Shown here one piece after another: positions 55,881 to 64,000 of a stretch of 64,000 nt of DNA (its first letter is position 1; every line of letters starts with the position of its first letter). Below the pieces are notes generated by a model. The model searched no databases, was not told the DNA's origin, and saw nothing but the letters and a program-made list of their open reading frames with translations. Origin of the DNA: Cristatella mucedo (lineage: Eukaryota > Bryozoa > Phylactolaemata > Cristatellidae); contig WPIO01000012.1 of NCBI GenBank assembly GCA_009760855.2, positions 3,876,501-3,940,500 of the forward strand, read 5' to 3'. Made by a program: the position numbers and the translations under genes.

Positions 55881-56315
55881 TTAAGGCGATGAGTGCACGA
55901 TTTTGAGGCAATGCACTTTGTCGTCCCTGCAGCCGACGATGATTCTGCCACAATTCAGCACGTAGGGTGAAGAAAATACTTCGCCGGGGAGTAAATAGGT
56001 GCACATGGCTTTGCCCGTGCACATTACCACCAATTCTACAGTGCCATTGGTCTGACAACAGGCAGTCAGCTGTGCCGAGCAGCAGCAGCCTTGTAAGTGG
56101 CTGATGTCAAACATAGGCGACGGCACAGAAGATATGCTGGCCTCTGTCTCTCGGCACCACAGGCTGTCTCCATCGACGGCTCTTAGACAGCACAGGGTGG
56201 CCGGTCGCCCAGACGCGACATGGCAGCCAACGACCATCACCTCACAGCCCGAAAGCCGATCGACAAAGAGCCGTGGCGACGAAAAGACTGGTCCGCCAAG
56301 ACGCACACTCCACGA
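55881..56315 (-). CDS. AASDH: AASDH terminal exon
   Basis: Acceptor gggtgatttgtag; begins SWSVRLGGPVFSSPRLF and ends LLPGEVFSSPYVL, IIVGCRDDKVHCLKI and a stop. The C-terminus matches the family closely. Confidence 0.95.
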   Translation of the reverse strand, partial: SWSVRLGGPVFSSPRLFVDRLSGCEVMVVGCHVASGRPATLCCLRAVDGDSLWCRETEASISSVPSPMFDISHLQGCCCSAQLTACCQTNGTVELVVMCTGKAMCTYLLPGEVFSSPYVLNCGRIIVGCRDDKVHCLKIVHSSP

Positions 56316-59300
56316 CTACAAATCACCCGATCAGCTCAGAGCAAGCAAACTTCTATTGTACTACCAAGCAGCCGTGCGCAAGCAACTGGGCCGGCACGGT
56401 TGGGCAAGCAACAGTGCGGGCAAGATTTGGAAAAAAATGCAAGCACCATCTGCAACATTTACTAACCACAGTACCACTGGATTCATGCAGGCTGTACACG
56501 CACTGATCGACACAGCAGACGAACACAAGCGACTCCAACGAAGAGTGGCAGAGAGAAGCAAACACCGGCTTCAGTAAAGGTGTTTTCCAAATGACAGCAC
56601 CGGTGTCCTGCGGAAACAGAAATTTGAAAATAACCCATAGGTTAAATGCAAGCGTCTCAAAGGCATTCGTTTTTGCAATTCAATAACAGACTTCAAACAG
56701 CAGCCAGTGGAGGGCAGCAAAAGGCATAATTTACAGCATATGTAAAGTGCCTAGAAAGATACTTACTTCTCGTGGGTGCTACACAAATGTCTTACTATTC
56801 AAGGCAGAAAATACCAAGCAAGCAGCCAGGGCATGCCTTGCTACTTGCTAGTATCTCTATACCACTAGATTTAGCTCGTAGGAAAGACAAGAGAATGCAT
56901 ACACATAAATACAGGCAGAAACACACATATGTATGTACGTACAAATACACAGTATATACTAGCCTCATGCTCCAGTTGGTTGGCTACAGTTTTGGTAGGT
57001 CGGTCATTAGCTATAGATCGGCGCTTCGAAAGACGGTTTGTGGCCCCATAAACTGTGGCACTTCTCAACCCGGCCGGCTACGAGCCTGATTTAACGGGCA
57101 ATGGAGCTAGTGAGTGTTGCTATCTGACGTGCAATGGTAAGAGGAGGTTCAGAGCTGAACAGAAAATTTAGAAGTAGCCATTCACAAGCATCGATGGTAC
57201 AGACTTTAAGGTTTCACCTGATGACTGAGCACCAATAATAAACCTTTCTGCTAAGTTTCCATTAAGGCCAACAAAGGGGTACTCCAATAACTAGAGTGAA
57301 TAGAGTGAGAATAGAACGTTTAGGCTACAATCGAAACAGATGTAGCACGATGTAGCACTGGGCCAGTGTGGCTTTTAGCTGAATCAACCCATCACATCAG
57401 TACACCCATCGTCTTGATACTGCGAACAACGCACCCCACCAAGCCACAGGAGCAAAGACCCGAGCTAGACTTCTAGCATTGGAAAGCCACAAGTAGGGTC
57501 AACCTCCTTGCAGCCTTCTAATGACCCAACAAGTTCTTTTCTTCACATTTGCAATAAGCTATGGCAGCCCCAATATCGTGACAGGGGGTAGCTACAGTAG
57601 TTATTTGTACATCGGATTCTGCCATCGGTACATATGTTACATACAGTAAAGAGGTCTACACCATAAAAGTACAGAATATGAAATTGAACCGGCAGCCAAA
57701 TTGACATATACTGCGATAGAAAGGACGTGATGGTGTGTCATCCTTGGGACACATGATGCCTTACGAATTAAAAACATCAATTCATCTATTTCGACAAACA
57801 ATAAATTCTCAACACCACCACCATCCAGCTTTCTTGCCGTTGATGTACTGACATGCCCCTCGGTTTGACCATGTGGGTTGTGCTTTCACTTCACGTGAAG
57901 GTTTTAGTTTTCAAGTCTATCACCAAAACTTTTCTTGTTATCTTCTACAAGCAGGTCAGCTACTCTGCTGCTATTTGAATGAGGCTGCTGAATCACTTAG
58001 CCTTAAGTTTACTCAATAAGACTTCCCTCTGAGCTCATTTCTCAGCCAAGTGAACTCAACAGTAAGGGTATCTATCATTTGGCTAACCTCCACGCAGTGC
58101 TTCGTTCGACAGGGGAGTGGTTCTCTTCTGCCCGAGTTACAGGTAACAAAAGCAAGCCGGCAAGCACATAAGGCTCTAGCACTCAGTAATTCACACTGCC
58201 AAGCATGTACCAGGGGTTGACTTCGGGCTGGCAGTACTTGGCACAATTCATATAATTCCCTCACCTTATCGAGGGCAAGCACAGTTCCTCTCAGCGACGC
58301 CACATAGAGTACTGTCGAATGCAGAAGAGGGGATGCAAACACAGCTCCGTCCAGTGCAGTCGACCATAAGCACTGCTGTAACTATCAAGTATGGGTCTTA
58401 ATTGCTAGGGACCGAGAGTGCACAATAACGCAGGTTTACTGATTAGTTCATCCATAGGTCCGTGCCAACGGCAAACATAAACAAGCATCATGAGAAATAA
58501 GCAAATCGAACACAACCAGCAATAGATAGCATCCCCGAGTAACAAATTCAATTTTTCGGCATTTCACTGTACAGCAGAGTTGTGTTAGGGCAGCTATCTG
58601 ATTCAGTTCAAGCATGCTGCTGTACATGATGCTGAGGTACCGACAAGCATATTACAGTCAGCCAGCTGTTTTTCAGCTTCTGTTCGTGATGTAAGGCAGC
58701 CTTTCAAAGAAAACAGAATATCTAAAAATCTAGTACCTTGATATTGACTGAATAAACAAGCCTGTCATGCGAACCAAAGTACAAGATGTCCCCGCAGTCG
58801 CTAACAGCTGGAGTTGATTTGATAAGATCCCGACAGGTGAATGTCCACAGTTTCTCACCAGTAGTAGTGCTCATGCAATATAAGCAGCCATCGTAACAAC
58901 CTGAAGAAAAGAACCGAAAAATGCAAATTTACTAATGTAAATTACAGAGCTGCCCCAATAGAATTTGCATCTAGAAATACTGCTGGTGACGATGCAACAC
59001 ATGACTTATTTGCAGAGAATTTAATGTATACTAGCATGTAGCAGGTGAATCAGAAAATGAAGTATTACGGTTACTCAACTTTGCTACCTCCCCAATACTG
59101 GAGGATCAATACTGTCCAAGTGTGCAACAGCTACATGTTGTAACAAAAATATAAAATGATTGCACTGTTTGTAAAACATCTAAGAAAAGAGAATTGTGTA
59201 TAATGCCAAATAAAAGAAAATAACAGCATCCATGCACACCTACCGACGGCAACCACACTGCCGTGCTGACACACTACTGCCGATGCTTCAACTCTGTCTC

Positions 59301-62300
59301 CAAGCTGAGCTGTCCACAAGATGCAGCCCACCGTAATGTCGATGGCAAAAAACTTCGAAGAGTGAGATCCAATAAACGCAACGGGGTGGTCATCACTGAA
59401 AAAAAAATTTAAAAATATATTAAATTTATTTTCCTGGTCGAACTGTTGGTTCAAGGAATATAACGACCGTCAGGCACAATTACGATGCTGGTGACAAAAG
59501 GCTCACTCGATGACAAGCATTTTATGTTCAATGGTGGGCAAGACAAAACAAAAAATAACATTTATGCCACTGTCTTCTCCTAAATAGCAAGACAACATTA
59601 AAAATAAGTTAAGGATGCACTCAATAATTGGGAAGGGGCTAAAGCTAAATGTCAGAACATGTGCACATGCTGTTTATAAGGGAAGATGTACACTTGGGAG
59701 CAAAAACCGCTTGCACTATGGCCGACAATGCTGCGGCTGTAAATTCGTTGGGGTAATAAGAGGGTTTTCTACTATATCGGCATACTTAAGTTATGCTTAG
59801 CATGTAAAAATATCTATTGACAATCCAAAAGCAAATAACTATGCTGTTGGTGAGTATGTGTTTAGTGTGGCATGGTCCTGTAATGATTCTTTATGACCTC
59901 CCTTATCTGGGAAGGAATAGAGGCTACCATTCTGTCATGTCTTTTATACTATAGCACATTTTAACGAGCCTGATGTTTACTGAAAAGGTTGACTACTAGT
60001 GTACACCGAACACCCGGCCTCTGCCACCTGTTAATATTGCTCCATAGTAGTCACCTTCCAAGCAGTTTGCATATGGTCGTTATCATGCTGCAAATGGTAA
60101 CGGCCCCCAAATGGGGGTACTTAAGCCTTTAAATCCACTTTTCTTAACTAACAATAGCTAGAGTAAAGTACCAACTAAGGAATCCTTGTTTAGTGCTAAG
60201 GTAGTGGCTCAGCCAGCCGTCTGATTTGAAGCCTATACAACTACTGTGGAGCAATATCGACATTCGGCAGAGGCCGGTGTTCGACCCGACCCCAGTAGCC
60301 GACCTTAACAGTAAAAACTCGGGCTCTTTGAAACGTACTACAGCGGATGAGACAGTGCAGAAGCTGGCAGCTTCCAATCCTGGCCACACAAGGGGGTTCA
60401 CGAAGAATCGCGGTTGGAAGACCACACACTAGATGCATACATACCAACAGCACATCTGTTTGCTTTCCAGTTGTCAATAAATATTTTCACATGCTTGGCA
60501 TAACTTCATTATGCCTGACATTGCAGAAAACCATCTTATTACCTGAACAAATTTACAGCAACCACAGAGCCAGCGATACTGAAAGGTTTTTGCACCTGAG
60601 TGTACATGCCACTTCTGCTGACCGCAAGCACGCGAAGCAGCATACCACCACCAAGCTTTGGTGGCAGGTACCATAGTCTGGATGCAATGGCCACTTAACC
60701 AAAACTAACTTGGCCGAAACCCAATAATCCCCTGGCTTGCATGGGGATTTTCATAGTAAGGGAATACCTTGGCTTTGTGCAACAGCTAAAAAAAATATCA
60801 GCCCCATATGGGGCTTGGAGCAAACACATTTCTTCAACGCTATGAAAGGGGTGGTTTATACAAGGTCACCCATAATGAGTGCATGCATACACCTGCATGC
60901 ACACATGCATGCATGCACACACGTATGCAGGAGCACATGCGCCACATAAACGTACGCTGACACACGTGTGCATACACCACAGCTAGAATGTCTGTCTACT
61001 GTCTCTTTGTGCTTTGCTCATCAGCACTGCTGTTCTATGGCAGCCAAGACTTGGTTTAAGGCATTAGGTTAATATTTTCACTAACAAGCATACTCAAATT
61101 GTACTGCACAAAATCAGCAATTTTTATGATCAACCTTAAGTATAACAAAGTGGTTCACTGGCAAGCCAGAACAAAAACTAAAATAATATTACTATTGGCA
61201 TACCAATACCTTAGGAAACATACAGCAGGTGTTGCATCGACACATTTGCCAGTATCAATAGACCACTCGATTTGCAACTTCAAGTGATTTGGCTGGCATG
61301 AATGGCCACAATCGATTGGTTTGCCACATGAACGCTGCTCTGCATTTCCTAAACAGCTCGCCACTACTTCATAAGCTAACGGTCTGGTGGGGTGACCAGT
61401 TCCCTGATATATCAAATCAGCATTCGTGGTAGGTTGGTTCCAAGATGACGGTAGTGCTCTCGTTCTAGAAGGCCTTTCCCCAAGCGAACAGACCAAAGAT
61501 GACCTTCTTTTCCGTCCAGCAGGAATGATCACAACATGTGACTGCAACATACGACAGTGTCAATGCAGTCAGTCAGAGTGCGTGGCTCAAGGATACAGAG
61601 ACCAGTTGCGCCACTGAGTGAATACATCCCATTAGAAAAAAATAGTCCAGCTAACCGTGACTTCTGATCACGTCTAGGCACAGCTATGCTCAAAATTGCT
61701 GTCAGGTATTTCATTAATTACAGCACATACCTTGCCTGCTAGCACATCGCCATGGTCAGAACGTAGTTTATCATCTGGCAGCAAAGACATTTCATACTGA
61801 TCGACATCACTTGTATGTGGTTGGCCAATAGCACTTTCAACTTTGTGCATGTCATCAAACTCGAGTGTCGAACGATCGGCGATTGCACGTGTTTGGTTGT
61901 CACCACTCTGCATGTGATCAACACCCATGCCAAGGTCTCGAAAAATGAGCGTTTCAAGCTCCAGCTGACCAGGCAATTCTTTAGCCACTGTCTTGACTGA
62001 AGCAGCCAAGTCAACACCGACGGCACTAAGACTATTATTACTGCCTTGAGGTGATCGAAATGACATCAACCAAGTCAGTACCGACGAAAGTGGTGAATTG
62101 AGCAGCATGTCCAAGAGCTGGCCTGACACATCCTGAAGCTGATATGCCATAACCAGCACCTCACTCAGCTGCACTGCCCCGAGTGAGTTCCCACCGAGCT
62201 GCACGAATGAGCTCCTCTTATCGATAGTGGCTGCATCGACAAAGCCTGGCAACGACAGCTATGCAGAAAAAAAGAATCAAGAGTGATTTAAATCTAAAGG

Positions 62301-62498
62301 CTTGCACAGACACAGCTGCATCTTGGCCATTGAATCCAGTTGCAAACAGTCTATCCACAATCTAGAAAGCAACTGGAAGCATGAAAGCAGCCAAAAAACT
62401 CACAGCTACCATGTCGAAAAAGCTTTTACTTGGCTCTGTCGATGCGCTGAAGAGTGCCTTACGTGCAGCCGACATCAACTGCCTGCGATCAACTTTGC
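55881..62498 (-). CDS. AASDH: Acyl-CoA synthetase family member 4 / AASDH, 3' eight exons
   Basis: AASDH joins an AMP-binding (adenylation) domain, a carrier domain and a PQQ-type beta-propeller; it is related to yeast Lys2-like and NRPS enzymes, and its substrate in animals is uncertain. Exons in transcript order: 62404-62498, 61731-62258, 61210-61541, 59244-59395, 58737-58900, 58265-58372, 56467-56607 and 55881-56315. All have GT-AG borders and agreeing phases; together they give 650 residues and a stop. Visible: the end of the adenylation domain with GKVDR (A10 lysine); FVQLGGNSLGAVQLSE with the phosphopantetheine serine (codon 62184-62186); a long linker; then propeller blades such as DTGKCVDATPA, VAFIGSHSSKFFAIDI, DILYFGSHDRLVYSVN and LPGEVFSSPYVLNCG. 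The roughly 450 N-terminal residues lie to the right, mostly outside the window. Confidence 0.95.
56467..56607 (-). CDS. AASDH: AASDH exon, propeller blade
   Basis: Acceptor ttctgtttccgcag; encodes DTGAVIWKTPLLKPVFASLC and VDQCVYSLHESSGTV; donor gtg/gttagt. Confidence 0.9.
56735..56795 (+). mobile_element. LINE A terminal fragment in AASDH intron
   Basis: The 'cagcatatgtaaagtgccta' and 'gtgggtgctacacaaatg' words are the LINE A 3' end only. Confidence 0.65.
56800..58260. other. AASDH intron, mostly unassigned
   Basis: 57940-58000 resembles a decayed SINE2 tail ('ctctgctgctatttgaatgaggctg'). No exon or other repeat recognised. Confidence 0.4.
58265..58372 (-). CDS. AASDH: AASDH exon, propeller blade
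   Basis: Acceptor gttacagcag; 36 codons encode CLWSTALDGAVFASPLLHST and LRGTVLALDK; donor aag/gtgagg. Confidence 0.92.
58737..58900 (-). CDS. AASDH: AASDH exon, propeller blade
   Basis: Acceptor cttttcttcag; encodes CYDGCLYCMSTTTGEKLWTF and FGSHDRLVYSVNIK; donor aag/gtacta. It links the flanking exons in exact phase. Confidence 0.93.
59244..59395 (-). CDS. AASDH: AASDH exon, propeller blade
   Basis: Acceptor ttttttttcag; encodes DDHPVAFIGSHSSKFFAIDI and DRVEASAVVCQHGSVVAV; donor cg/gtaggt in phase 1. Confidence 0.94.
59689..60604. mobile_element. Palindromic Tc1 derivative (two head-to-head 3' halves)
   Basis: Both ends carry the Tc1-like terminus tacact(t/c)(g/a)ggtgcaaaaac, with TA at each end. 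From the right end inward the plus strand encodes WLSQPSDLKPIQLLWSNI-like and ASNPGHTRGFTKN-like remnants of the transposase C-terminus. From the left end inward the same text appears on the minus strand (VASIPSQIREVIKN-like). Arms are about 59689-60050 and 60230-60604 around a spacer of about 180 bp. It is in an AASDH intron and has no complete transposase. Confidence 0.82.
60700..61205. other. AASDH intron, unassigned
   Basis: A short stretch of gcatgcatgcac/acacat alternation lies at 60880-60970. No exon seen. Confidence 0.4.
61210..61541 (-). CDS. AASDH: AASDH exon, linker and first propeller strand
   Basis: Acceptor cgtatgttgcag. Encodes a variable linker, then LQIEWSIDTGKCVDATPA. The donor aag/gtattg was preferred to gct/gtatgt at 61224 because only its phase (2) fits the next exon. 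Confidence 0.87.
61731..62258 (-). CDS. AASDH: AASDH exon, carrier (PCP) domain
   Basis: Acceptor tttttttctgcatag, donor aag/gtatgt, 176 codons. Contains LPGFVDAATIDK, SSFVQLGGNSLGAVQ and a poorly conserved linker. Confidence 0.95.
62404..62498 (-). CDS. AASDH: AASDH exon, end of adenylation domain
   Basis: Acceptor gcttgtttag; encodes KVDRRQLMSAARKALFSAST and on to FFDMVA; donor gct/gtgagt in phase 0. The entry phase of 1 gives G before KVDR. Confidence 0.9.
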
Positions 62499-62571
62499 CT
62501 AAACAAGCAGCAAGATGAAACTTATAACGTCTTTATTCACACACATATGCACGCACACTCTCTCTCTCACA

Positions 62572-62579
62572 CACACACA

Positions 62580-62655
<76 letters not shown>
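62572..62655. repeat. (AC)n microsatellite
   Basis: About 84 bp of nearly pure acacac immediately upstream (transcript sense) of the AASDH exon at 62498. Confidence 0.98.
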
Positions 62656-62658
<3 letters not shown>

Positions 62659-62699
62659 CAAACACACGGGCGCAAACAAGAAAGTGAAACGATTCCCTG

Positions 62700-64000
62700 C
62701 AACAGCCAGCAAAATAATGAGTTGCTCTCTGCACAGGAAAGGGATAGGGTCTTTGCATACTCCTAGCCTCTTTCTTTCAAAGTTATTGAGTATTTCCTAC
62801 ATTCCTTCGGTACAGTCTTGTAAGTCCTTCTCCATCTGGTGATGACACTGGTTCACAATAGTACGGTTGTCATGCCGAGCTCTATATGGGCTTATGACCC
62901 AGGAAGGGCCCTCAAGGAGGTTGCTGCCTCTATCCTAAACAGGATAGGGGCAGCAGCCTCCTAGAGGGCCCAATATCTAAGGACTCAATGTGAAGCAGAC
63001 CCTACCACCAGCCACCATACAGCGCTGTAAATAGCTTTACAATCCCACCCCTCGCCACCTACTGAGGCATTATACATACTAGTGTTTTTGAAGTGCAGAA
63101 GCAACCGCATGATATGCCATAAAAATACTGTAGAACAGTAAAGAAAATGCATTGACATGGATTCAAGGGAGTAGATTTGTGAGTTGATGGCCGATGGCAT
63201 AGTTTTATTAAAATGGACATAACCGAGTGAAAGAATGGGGAAACAATCCAGTGCCAAACTAACAGCCTGATTCCACACATCTTTGGTGTAGTTCTTTCGA
63301 CACCATAGCATACATAGAGTTTAAAACGATAAAATGGCTAACAACAAAGCAGCCTGCAGTTCGATTGGTAAAGCACAGAGCAAATACAAAAGCACCGATA
63401 ACAACCCCCTAACTCCGACTTAGAACTCACTCGCATAACTCCTTCGGAACCTCTGGTCTGTTTACCTGCGTGCATAAAGTCGCAGACAATATTTTTTCGG
63501 ACCTGGCATAATACTCATGGCATTAGACTACACTGTTAATCAATATGTGCCGAAGTTTCAAATCTCCACAACACTTGCATCTCCATTGCCATATCTTACG
63601 GTGCCTAGATGACTCGGCCAGCATGTCACGTCCAAAAGCTTTGGGGGACACCATTGTTACAGCCAGCTGAATAATAAGATGAATCTTGTTGCTGGACCAA
63701 TATTTTTTCGGCCAACTTAAGACTTCCAAACAGCCCAACTCATCTGCTTAGGTCTGAATTCGAATGATGCCAAGGACAGAGGATAGGTAGGAAGCTGCTG
63801 AGATAAATTGCAAGCTAAAAATCACAGCAGAAAAGTCTTTCCATCACACAGTGGCCTGCGAAAGCTAAGAGGTCGCTCGACGTGCAGCAGCTCGGTGTGG
63901 AACAGCAAGCAGACAAGGAGGCCAGTACAAGAAAAAAACAGACATAACAGCAAGCACGTCTGTGAGCACATCCACGAGTAGGTGCTCTAAGGAATTAAAG
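62700..64000. other. AASDH upstream intron, unassigned
   Basis: Earlier AASDH exons (adenylation domain) should lie on this side, but no adenylation motif was recognised here. Minus-strand frames at 62985-63311 and 63523-63738 (with AFGRDMLAESSRHRKIWQWR) are of unknown nature. The hairpin at 62906-62971 is the one clear structure. Confidence 0.4.
62906..62971. repeat. Near-perfect hairpin, 31-bp arms and 4-nt loop
   Basis: 62906-62936 pairs with 62941-62971 at 28 of 31 positions around the loop aaac. Two of the three DNA mismatches would be G-U pairs in a plus-strand RNA. Confidence 0.92.

Noticed and set aside
56104-56577. 157-codon plus-strand frame
   Set aside because: It is antisense to two firmly supported AASDH exons.
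63523-63738. Possible AASDH adenylation-domain exon
   Set aside because: The minus-strand frame has no adenylation motif and no splice phase that fits the exon at 62498.

Overview
The window is nuclear DNA from an invertebrate animal. Genes are split by GT-AG introns, much of the sequence is decayed retrotransposons and tRNA-derived SINEs, and there are long GA, TC and GT microsatellites. The recognisable genes are metazoan: a TNF-superfamily ligand, an OCIA-domain protein, GEMIN8 and AASDH. I cannot fix the phylum. The hAT element at 507-690 resembles SPIN, a family known from some tetrapods and a few invertebrates including a pond snail, but that is not evidence of descent.

Layout. 1-2.5 kb: the 3' part of a TNF ligand gene (+), with a SPIN-like hAT and a LINE fragment upstream. 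2.5-20.7 kb: mostly repeats and GC-rich unassigned DNA, with candidate exons of an unrecognised minus-strand gene at 6.9-7.5 kb and long TC/GA tracts. 21-37 kb: an OCIAD1-type gene (+) in six coding exons whose two large introns hold LINEs, SINEs and a 284-bp-arm inverted repeat. 37-46 kb: a Tc1 remnant, LINE pieces and a solo-LTR candidate. 45.9-50.7 kb: GEMIN8 (+) in three coding exons. 51-55 kb: the longest LINE copy. 55.9-62.5 kb: the 3' eight exons of AASDH (-), running off the right edge, with a palindromic Tc1 derivative in one intron.

I assembled the gene models by hand from intact reading frames, splice signals, matching phases across every junction and remembered family motifs. The phases agree at all joins in OCIAD1 (5 introns), GEMIN8 (2), the TNF gene (1) and AASDH (7).

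Four repeat families recur. LINE A has a 3' end with a shared terminal motif followed by (ATT)n. LINE B is a CR1/L2/Jockey-type element ending near the words 'gtggagttacag...gatacat'. SINE1 has a tRNA-like head and a tail resembling the LINE A 3' end. SINE2 has a tRNA-like head and a body with two short palindromes. Several insertions are nested and give relative ages. The host genes have unrelated housekeeping or signalling roles (apoptosis/immune ligand, inner-membrane/endosomal OCIA protein, SMN complex, adenylating enzyme) and nothing suggests co-regulation.
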